Origin: Dendrolimus kikuchii | Lineage: Eukaryota; Arthropoda; Insecta; Lepidoptera; Lasiocampidae | NCBI GenBank assembly: GCA_019925095.2 | Contig: CM034389.1 | Coordinates: forward strand, 18,277,435 to 18,341,434 | DNA length: 64,000 bases | Direction of reading: 5' to 3' | In this document: positions 55,542 to 64,000 of the stretch, one piece after another | Numbering within the stretch: position 1 is the stretch's first letter | Layout of the letters: each line of letters opens with the position of its first letter | Position numbers and translations under genes: made by a program | Notes under the pieces: model-generated | The model's database searches: none | The model's input: only the letters and a program-made list of their open reading frames with translations | Told to the model about the DNA's origin: nothing

Positions 55542-57675
55542 GAAGTAAAATTTACCTAATGCATACTGTTCAATATCCTTACATATGGAATGATTGTCAA
55601 ATTATTTTCGTTTTGGAAAATGTGACATATTCACAGCGAAGCGTTATTAAATAGATTTCTGTTTAAAGGTTTATTTAAGATTTTTGTGACGGTTAACTGA
55701 CTATTACATTTGATATTTGAAATATACTATTAAATTCAACTGTTTTGTTTAGTCTACTTAGGTGAAGCACACACAAAGAACCGATAACAATTTAAAAATT
55801 ATCTGGGTATTTAGTAGGTACTACAAATATTAAAAAATTCACATGAGCATAAATACAAAAAATACTCAGCGCTATCATAATTTGAAAGCCTGTGTTTATA
55901 ATTCTTAAAAAAAATATTATGCTTGTAACCAATTCCATTTCTATTGCGTTTGTTGTTTTGGCAAGTAAATGATTTCTTGCCTTTACAAAAAGAAATCATG
56001 GCAGCAATTACGTAAAACCTCCTGTGTAGAGCAGAAGCATGTAATAACAATTCATTTGTCTAAATAGTTAGCACACATTTTTGTGTCATTGTATTTTCAA
56101 CTGAATGTAAATATGGATGTAAACGTACATTTGATATCCGCTAATGTACACTACGCTTGAGGGTCTCAAAGGAGTGGTACCGTAGCGCTGCTGCCATGAT
56201 CTGTCGTGAATCACATCGAAATAATTTAACTTTTTCCTATTATTTTAAGGCTGACGTAGTTAAGAAACGTACATATTGTATGATAGGCTTCTTTTATAAT
56301 CTAATATTCCTGTCGTTAAAACGCGACGTTAGACTTTTCTTATATAGTTTATGGACCTAATCATATATAAGTTTTCTTTGTATAACAACTATTTTTCGAT
56401 AAATGCTTATCTTTTATGAACTAAGTTAATTGAGTAATCATACATTGAGTTCTGATAGTTCTTAATAATTGTACTAATTTATCTGAAAGTAACAAACTAC
56501 ATTATGAAGACTGTAATTTCTTAGATAACTAGATATTTCACAGAACTTTTAATCCAATTCTTCATGATGTCTGACTTTATTAACACGTTATATATTGTTG
56601 TTGATGTTTTGACATATATCGTGTGAAGGAACTTTGAATTCAATTCAAAACCTAATTGTGTGAAGTTTAATGAGATTTATTGTTGTTGTGTAAAATATAC
56701 AACCACTGTAGTGTAGTTGTCTCAGCTCTGTAGGTCTTGGTGTCTATTATTTATAATTAGTTACAATAATTAAATCAGATTATAATTTATAGTATGCTAG
56801 TAACCCGATTTACAAATGTGAAAGTGAATATGTTTGTTCTGCTTGGCTTTTAATATGATTCATAAAATTTGGTTTATAAACAGTACACACATGAATATAC
56901 GATAAATTTCAACTTGATCAAGTGAAATAAATCTACGGGATATTGGTCGAAAGGTATTGCAAGCGAGAAAGTCCTAACTTTTAAAGTAATGCATCGGATT
57001 CACATTACATACTAATTTATTCATGCTGTTGATATATTTCTTGCAAACGTGCATAACCACTGTATATCCGTAATATGTTAATTCAGTAAAGATTTCAACC
57101 GCCTGAACTTCAGACTCTGAAATACGCTAACCTGTCAATGCCCAGTGTTACCTGCAGGTGACACAGACTAACAAATTTATTTAATATTATATATTAAATA
57201 ATATAATTATTTAAACAATAAATTTATTACTTACTACTAAAAAATAAACACTTAAACCTCACAAAGAAACCAATATCGAGATGCTTGCTAGCATAGTACT
57301 TAACAACCGATCGATAAACAACATGCTTATAAATCTCGCTGGGTACTTATAGCGTTTAGTAGCCACAAAACCTTTGAAGCCTTTCGGCGATAACATTTAC
57401 ATCCGTCCACAGTCTCGACAAATCTAGAAACATCGTATTGCTCTTAAAGACACTGTGCGCAACTCGAGTTGCTAACCAACTGGAGTCAAACTTGTCTTAT
57501 ACCAAAAGGAATGTATTCATGCGTTAGTGTACGTTCACATTGGTGTAGTTTTGAACATTTTATGATTTTGTTTCACAATGAATGTATACCTATGTATAGA
57601 GCGGCAGAGATTTTTTAGAGAATTTCAAATAATAAGACAATTTTAGTATCTAAATAGTAATCATAGAATGCGTCG

Positions 57676-57733
57676 ATGCAGTGCAGTTCATGACACAGAT
57701 GTATCATGTACTGCACTGCATGTAACATGATAC
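57676..57733. repeat. Overlapping inverted repeats
   Basis: Arm 57676-57693 (ATGCAGTGCAGTTCATGA) pairs with 57704-57721 at 17 of 18 positions around a 10-nt loop. A second pair, GTATCATGT at 57701-57709 and its complement at 57725-57733, uses part of the same DNA, so the two foldings exclude each other. Confidence 0.85.
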
Positions 57734-57942
57734 AGTTGTAGACACGCTTTTAGTAGAATATTAATTAAGTTCATAAGAACTGTTTAATTGCGTGTTTAAA
57801 TAGATAATTGAAATTGAAACTCGTTATCGACATGTTTCTCTTTTTACCTTTTGTGTCGTCAACCATTCGTAGTCCAATGCTGGACATGGAAATCCCGACG
57901 CAGCATAAAAATACGATTTCATCAAATATAAAATTTGTGAAA

Positions 57943-58262
57943 TATTGTTTTTTTTTATTGCAGGAGATCAGCAGACAGGCAGACGGGCCACTTGATGGAA
58001 AGCGGTTACCATCGCCTATGGACATTTGCAACAGCAAAGTTGCTACAAATGCGCTGCTGCTCTCTTAAGGGAGACTGGAACCTGGTCACTAATGACGGAA
58101 CACAACTCAAGGTCGTTATAGCGACATACTCTAGACCAGGGGTGGTAGCCATCCAGTCGGGCAAATGCCCTACCACCTGGCTGTGGGTTGTTAAGTCGCC
58201 TCTCACGACAGACCGCCCGGCCGCAGGAAATTATATTCTTTCTCCGTTCCTGCACGGATAAA
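57943..58262 (-). mobile_element. Poly(A)-ended retroposon family P, full copy
   Basis: Minus-strand copy from TTTTTATCCGTGCAGGAACG to TCTCCTGCAATAAAAAAAA. It is the closest match to 38140-38458. The AATAAA just before the A run suggests the family ends at its polyadenylation signal. Confidence 0.85.
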
Positions 58263-59357
58263 AATTAAATTAAAATTGTTTAATTGATTCTTAAAATATA
58301 ATTTCCGGCACGAATCTTGAGCGGTGGGTGGAACAGTAGGAATCGCTTTATGCATTAATCGTAGCCAATGTCATGAGATTTATCGACATATTGACAATAT
58401 TATGTTTTTGTCTGTTTATTCGAAAGGGTCAATACCTCATAATTTGAAAAAGGATCAAAATTTCATTGTTCGTAGAAAAAAGTGACCACTCAATAATTGT
58501 GCCGGGGATTATAACAATATTTATAACTAGGGGTCCTCCTGTTGCTTCGCCTGCGAAATGTTCCGACCCGTATTCCGTAGAAGCTTATCTTTTTTATGAG
58601 TCAAATGGATTTCATATTATTTTTTGAGCAAGCATCCACACAGGTTACATTGCATTCAATTTTTATATTCTAGGCATATTCGCACCTATAAAATTTCAAT
58701 TTGTTTAATATAATATATTTATTCTCGGTAGATATTGAGATTAATAAAAAAACCAAACTTCAGCAAATTGCACACTGTTGTTTTTAAATAAATGCTTAAC
58801 ATACAGGCAGACAACAATTACTTTCACATTTATAATATTAGTATGGAAGAAGAAGATAACTTCATCATTTTCGTTCTTTAAACTGAAAAAGGATTTACCT
58901 AACAAGGATGGTAGACTTTTGTATTTTTTCGAATTAATTCTATTTTATGGGACCTATTTTCATTACTTTTTGATGCATCCCAGAAAATGTAAAAGTTCCA
59001 GCGGGAGATGGAATGTAAACATTAACACTTTCATTACATTATAATATTAGATACTTTGCGTCGAAAAAAATTCAGTGTAGCCAAATAAGGTAACAGGAGC
59101 GGCTCAATCTATAACAAAGTAATCTGTAACATCGCCATGAAGCTCGATATTATGATACACTCCAGACATATTGTGAACGTGCCCTTATCCATTGAATTTT
59201 ACCCGGTTAACCACATGGCCGCTTCCACGATCTGCCTAGAAAATGAAGTGGGAGTGAACAAAAAACTATTTACTTTGTACCAATACTATGTCTATCTAAG
59301 TGAAGCTGATTACTTTATAGCATATCGCTTTGCTCTTCGCTATTTTATCTTTGACTA
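58263..59357. other. AT-rich non-coding DNA
   Basis: No gene supported. The frames at 58778-59044 and 59137-59358 have no recognisable domain. Confidence 0.35.
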
Positions 59358-59728
59358 GCTAACCCGTGCCCACTTCACTGGGCGTCATTAAAAATACACA
59401 CGAACTCACGCACACACACGTAGGCATATCAAGGTTAAATTAAGCTTTATAAACTTTAATTAATTCATAAAAGCAGAAAGCATCCGTAGTGCCTCGTACG
59501 AGGATGTGCGCAATTCTTGCGTGGATCTTTATTGCCGTAACATACTTGACAGGTGTTCCTGTGCCCACTTCGCTGGGCGTAAAACATTTTTATTTTTATT
59601 TATTAATCACAATCAAATATAGCCCATGTCACTCGGGAATAATGTAGCCTTCTACTTGTGAAAGAATTTTTAAAATCGGATCAGTAGTACCGGAGATTAT
59701 CACGAACATCCAAACTCACAAACTTAAC
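59358..59728 (+). repeat. R1-like dispersed repeat with duplicated head
   Basis: The head phrase CCGTGCCCACTTCACTGGGC at 59364 recurs as CTGTGCCCACTTCGCTGGGC at 59560, followed by TATAGCCCATGTCACTCGGG and GATCAGTAGTACCGGAGATT. Similar 'acccgtgcccacttcgctgggcg' repeats are familiar from Lepidoptera. Confidence 0.6.
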
Positions 59729-59737
59729 ATATTTATA

Positions 59738-59908
59738 CATACATACATACATAACTTCACGCCAGTTCCCTTGCGGGGTAGGCACGAACAACAGAGCGCC
59801 ATTTAGGCCCATTCTTACACACCTCACTTGCTTCTTTGACATTCATAACTCTTGTCATGCACACTCGTCTGTTCTTAAGGCTCCTGACATCACCCTCCGC
59901 TAGTACAA
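59738..59908 (-). mobile_element. 5'-truncated RTE element, 171 bp, with 9-bp duplication
   Basis: Minus-strand copy of the last ~50 codons and TATG tail of the element at 12620. ATATTTATA flanks it at 59729-59737 and 59909-59917. Confidence 0.9.
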
Positions 59909-59917
59909 ATATTTATA

Positions 59918-61832
59918 ATATTAATATAAACGTATTTTAGGGTTCGGATACTAACAGCAAAATCAGTGGGCGTTTGTTGCCATTGCGGAATTGTTCACTA
60001 TTCATGGACCATGCGCTTGATGCCACTTATACATTTTTGAATCAGTTTAACACCGTTGTATAGCGCGTCATAGAAAACTCGCTCCTTAGAAATATCACTA
60101 CGAATATAGGGTTAGATGACCGGAAATTACATAATTACAAAGGTTCCAGTTTTTGTACTTAGCTGTGTCATTATTTTAAAGTCAAGCAATGATATCCTGT
60201 ACTTAAGCACAAGTATACACGACACGGCCACCGCGCCGTCGCACATCATTACCATACCATCATCGCGGCACTGTCGTTATCAAGAGAACGTCAATGATAT
60301 GGCGGTGGTATTAAAGGGCGAGCAACATTCGCATACGCAACGTTGGTAGCGTGGTGGTTACGAGTCGGCGGTGCCGTCTACACCGGAGCGCTAATTGGTT
60401 TCGAGCTGTTATATTAAATTTGATTTAAATAATAAGATTTGATGAAGCATTAGGTAATTATATCTAGTTGACATTTAGAATAATTTTTATGACTGTCAAA
60501 GTCGTAATTACCTTATTTTTAGAATGTAAATTTAACGAATTTGAGATAATCCTAATAAAGACATCCAATTAAAACAGGTGCCATTTTATTTTGATTTCTG
60601 ACATTCGAGATAACGCTTTGCCCTGAAACCTTTTTTATTTGATCGGTAAATTACTGCATTATTTACTATATCTTTATGAATATGTATAATTGGATATATT
60701 ATGATATATATACTATAGATTTTGTTTATCGTTTATGATCAATTTATTTATCCATGTTTATTGGGTATACGCCAATGGTTTACCTATTTATTTACCCGAT
60801 ACGAGTTAGAATTATATCATCAAAACTTACTCCATTTATAAAAGTTATCTCAGTTGCTTTAACTGTCTATTAGGTTGAGTTTAGAACACTAATCAAATTA
60901 TGTAATATTATTAGGTTTTTAAGCTATAGAAGATTTGACCTTTTAGTTTTACGGGATTCTGAGAGATGGGAGATATTATAATGAATTTGTTTACATGTTT
61001 ATTTGTGATTTCAAAACGCTGAATGAAATACAAGGTCTTGAAATTACCTGATTTTTATGCAATATAATAATTATGTTGATAATAGAAACCAACACTGCAC
61101 ATTTTTTTATAATGAAAAACAGAGATATTTCATTGGGTAGTTGGCCGAAGTTCATTCGAGTGACACCGCGTGAAATAATTATATAACATCCCTTTATTAT
61201 TTAGTTAAGTTTTACTCTCCAAAAAAATAATAACCCATAAAACTCACACGAGTATGTGTCAGCCCATTTCAGAAAAATGGATAGTAGGTATAATTGCGAC
61301 TATTTCGTCACGATGTTTCACCTCACCACCGGAACTTGGCAAATGTAACAATCAACGACGGAGAACAACCTATATGGTGGTACCTATACATCAAAGCTGT
61401 ACGTACTCTACATTTAGCAAGTTATTATTGTAATTATGTCATTATCAGAATAAATATAATAAACCATAAAACTAAAACACCAAAGAAAAAATCATCACAC
61501 AATAAAGCGACTTTTCTCTTTTCTTTTTCAACGTAAAAGTCAACAAATAAAGTTAGATCGTACCTAATAAATTATTGGCTCCAGCTGTTAGTGGGAAGCG
61601 CTCCTGTTAGATCGGTCTGGGGAAAAAGGAAGCTCTGATTAGCCACATTAAGAGTAGAAAAATCAGGTCTGCTTTAATTAAAACTATTTTTAACGGGTTT
61701 TGAGTGCAATCTTTAATTTCCTTATCCAATAAAATTAAAGTTGTGCTTAAAATCGTAAAACATGTATCTAATTCAGGTCAACAGTCGTAAAAGAAGTATG
61801 TAAGTATGAATGAAATTGAAAGGCAGATGTAT
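59918..61832. other. AT-rich DNA with a GC-rich patch and a decayed TIR
   Basis: No gene supported. 60200-60410 is GC-rich and low-copy (the frame 60116-60349 has no domain). Around 61690-61770, TTTTAACGGGTTTTGAGTG and GCTTAAAATCGTAAAACATG look like decayed ends of the MITE family at 54531. Confidence 0.35.
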
Positions 61833-61841
61833 ATGACCGTC

Positions 61842-62061
61842 AAGTGGTAGGACATTTGCCCGACTAGATGGCTACCACCCCTAGTCTACAGTATGTCGCC
61901 ATAACAACCTTGAGTTGTGTTCCGGCATTAGTGTCCAGATTCCAGTCCCCCTTAAGAGAGCAGCAGCGCATTTGTAGCACTTTTGGTGTTGAAAATGCCC
62001 ATAGGTGATGGTAACCGCTTTCCATCAAGTGGGCCGTCTGCTGAACACCAGCAAGAAAAAA
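61842..62061 (+). mobile_element. Poly(A)-ended retroposon family P, 5'-truncated, 9-bp duplication
   Basis: Starts inside the family at AAGTGGTAGGACATTTGCCC and ends GCTGAACACCAGCAAG plus A run. ATGACCGTC flanks it exactly at 61833-61841 and 62062-62070. This copy shows that family P moves by LINE-type retroposition and which end is 3'. Confidence 0.92.
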
Positions 62062-62070
62062 ATGACCGTC

Positions 62071-62334
62071 TATAATGGTTTAGTAAAATCATGAATAAGT
62101 AAAGATTAGGGGCAGTCTTCGTATTAGATGTAATTTCTATGTGGAGAGGGATAATGTATTTCAATATACACATACATAAGCGTAATTATATTATAATATA
62201 GGAGTCTTATACAATATACATGTAGTTGAGATCCATCATCCCTCTTAAACAGGCTAGATATAGATAGGCTAATATATAGGCATTTTAATACTAGATTAGT
62301 ATTTTCGGAATACTTACAATTTTATTGTATACTA
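62071..62334. other. AT-rich spacer
   Basis: Nothing identified. Confidence 0.4.
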
Positions 62335-62700
62335 CTACTAGGATATGCCCGCGACTATGTTGACGTTTGAATTAAAATTCCCGTGAGATTCCCGGGACAC
62401 AAAGTTCCATAACATTTAAAAAAAAGTAAGCTTTCGTTTTATTGAAAACTGTGTCGAAGTAAGCTAATTTATATAATTATAAATATATAATTTTTATTCA
62501 CCCGAACAACTACAAACCGTTCCTGTCCAGAGAGATTCCTGGATAAAAGGTAGCGTAAATTTTAAGTCTAAGAATTTGTTGTCGATCAACAGAAACCGCA
62601 TCGAAATGGGCTCAGTAGTTTTTACGTAAATCCCGAACAAACAGACAAGAAATTTAAAAATGGATCGTGTTCTCCATCGTTTACATAGTCTATTATCTGT
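62335..62700 (+). repeat. Dispersed repeat family R1, copy
   Basis: Starts ATGCCCGCGACTATGTTGAC, continues GTGAGATTCCCGGGACACAA, CCCGAACAACTACAAACCGT and CTCAGTAGTTTTTACGTAAA. It ends before the usual terminal block, near ATAGTCTATTATCTG. An R2-like scrap (GATTGCAGCGCCATCTACC) follows at about 62745. Confidence 0.68.
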
Positions 62701-63109
62701 ACCCGGCACACGTTGTCCTGTCCTTAGAAATAAAAATCTAGAACACGATTGCAGCGCCATCTACCTGGTTCAAATTTGTATTTATACCATCCCGGGACCC
62801 ACTTGAACACACACAAAAACAATTTCACCTAAATATTGGAACCCGATTACAGCTAAATTAATTATTTTACATGTATTTTATCAATAAAATAACTCCGACC
62901 GAAGCATCTGTTTTAAACGATATTCAGTTTTATTATATACTCTTTGACGATATTTGCAGCACGCATTCTGTCAATTCTATGTCAAACGTCATAAGGTTAA
63001 ATGAAAAAAGTTAAACTTAGATTAGAAATAATTTTATATGGTGGTTAAGAATTCTTAATTTTCTTAATTTTTTCTTTTCCTGACAATAACAAACACAACA
63101 AAAAAAGAA

Positions 63110-63260
63110 TTAGCGAAATCCATCCAGCCGTTCACGCGTGATGGCGTGACCAAGGGACATAGGGATTCATTTATATATATAGTATATAGATTCCAGTTTT
63201 TTTAATACCTTAAATGTACAGACACGGCAAGTTTAAAGTTTTATAATATTATAGATTTTT
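63110..63260 (+). repeat. Dispersed-repeat tail of R1 type
   Basis: CGAAATCCATCCAGCCGTTC, then ATAGATTCCAGTTTTTTTAA, TAAATGTACAGACACGGCAA and TTTATAATATTATAGA, the terminal block of R1. The upstream phrase belongs to a sibling repeat family. Confidence 0.6.
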
Positions 63261-64000
63261 TTTAGAGACTCAAACATATTATCGTATGAGTATATTTAAT
63301 GGCTTAACGGTCGACCTTGCACTCAAAACAACATTTTATAACATAATATGGAAACTCGGCTATATTTTGACGGTAGCTTTATACCGTTATAATGACACCA
63401 TAAAAAATCTAATTAGGAAATTCAGATCGAAATCGCTCTGGAATTAGTTAAATAGTTGAAATATATGAAATCAAAAATAACAACATAAAATTACAATGTC
63501 AAATAAACAAAGATTATGGTTGAGCATAATATAAGCTATATAAATAAAAAAAACTGGTTGAAATCTTCTTATAGAATTACGATTTATATTTCGCAACGAC
63601 AATATGTAGGTTAATACCAAGTTTTGTGAAATAACTCTTACACTTACTAACTTATTCATCCAAGTATTTACAACAGGTGTGGATATATCATTTTAAATGA
63701 AATCCTCAATTAGTTTTGTTAATAGGAATAACCATCATAAATGTGAAAGCTGCTGCGAAAAGTATAAATATGTACACCGAAATCATCGATGTGCTCATCA
63801 ATTCGTGACAAATATTCATATTCCATTCAACATCCAAAAAAAAAAATTTATCAAATTATACATAAACATAATTTTGTGTCTAGATATATATCTAAACGTA
63901 TATACGTCATTTTACAACGATTTATTATAGTTTTAATTAGGAAAACCCGCAAGAAACTTCAAGTAATGCTCCAACAAGGACTAGCTAAGGTGTTGTGTTC
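63261..64000. other. AT-rich non-coding DNA to window end
   Basis: No gene, domain or repeat recognised. Confidence 0.4.

Larger units (their letters stand above)
54645..57942. other. AT-rich non-coding DNA
   Basis: About 3.3 kb with no supported gene. It contains a CA/TA microsatellite (55515-55541) and inverted repeats at 57676-57733. Confidence 0.35.

Noticed and set aside
59137..59358. 73-codon plus-strand frame
   Set aside because: No recognisable domain and no codon signal; it runs into a dispersed repeat.
1..64000. Bacterial-type features (operons, CRISPR, ribosome binding sites) and rRNA genes
   Set aside because: Composition, repeat content and absence of dense ORFs show nuclear insect DNA; none of these features was seen.

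Overview
The window looks like gene-poor nuclear DNA of an insect, almost certainly a moth or butterfly (Lepidoptera). It is strongly AT-rich, has no operons or bacterial signals, and is packed with repeat types I recognise from lepidopteran genomes: tRNA-derived SINEs, an RTE-type LINE with a TATG-repeat tail, mariner and hAT-like DNA elements, Bel-Pao and Ty3/Gypsy-type LTR pieces, and the 'CCGACTTC' and 'CCCGGGATAAAA' dispersed repeats. No certain host gene was found. The only host-gene candidate is a weak one: a short GC-richer frame with a signal-peptide-like start at 32051-32281 (minus).

Layout. 1-12.6 kb: non-LTR 3' ends (450-575, 7150-7391, 10081-10486), dispersed repeats, one SINE with a 10-bp target duplication (4842-5139) and a hAT-like MITE (11125-11550). 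12.6-15.85 kb: the only intact large ORF, a complete-looking RTE-type LINE bounded by an exact 11-bp duplication. 16-26 kb: mostly AT-rich sequence with a second-family SINE copy, a long TA microsatellite and a retroposon copy. 26.2-28.0 kb: a Bel-Pao element reduced to 1.85 kb, with both LTRs and a perfect 5-bp duplication. 29.8-35 kb: RTE-like remnants, the candidate secreted-protein exon, a nested palindrome and a 5'-truncated LINE with a 12-bp duplication. 36-45 kb: a solo LTR, an interrupted MITE, a deletion derivative of a second mariner, and a 54-bp LINE scrap with its own target duplication. 46.2-47.5 kb: an almost full-length mariner whose transposase is broken near its N-terminus. 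47.8-54.7 kb: a truncated RTE copy, a strong perfect hairpin, nested repeats, a SINE with a 7-bp duplication, a second solo LTR and a MITE. 55-64 kb: mostly unassigned AT-rich DNA with further retroposon and RTE fragments.

How the parts relate. The intact RTE element (12620-15846) is a plausible source of the 5'-truncated copies at 43873, 47822 and 59738, each of which carries its own target duplication. The SINEs and the poly(A)-ended retroposon family need LINE machinery in trans. The mariner, hAT-like and TIR-bounded elements are non-autonomous or dead. Target duplications were found by reading flanking sequence directly. Family names come from remembered motifs and were not checked against a database.
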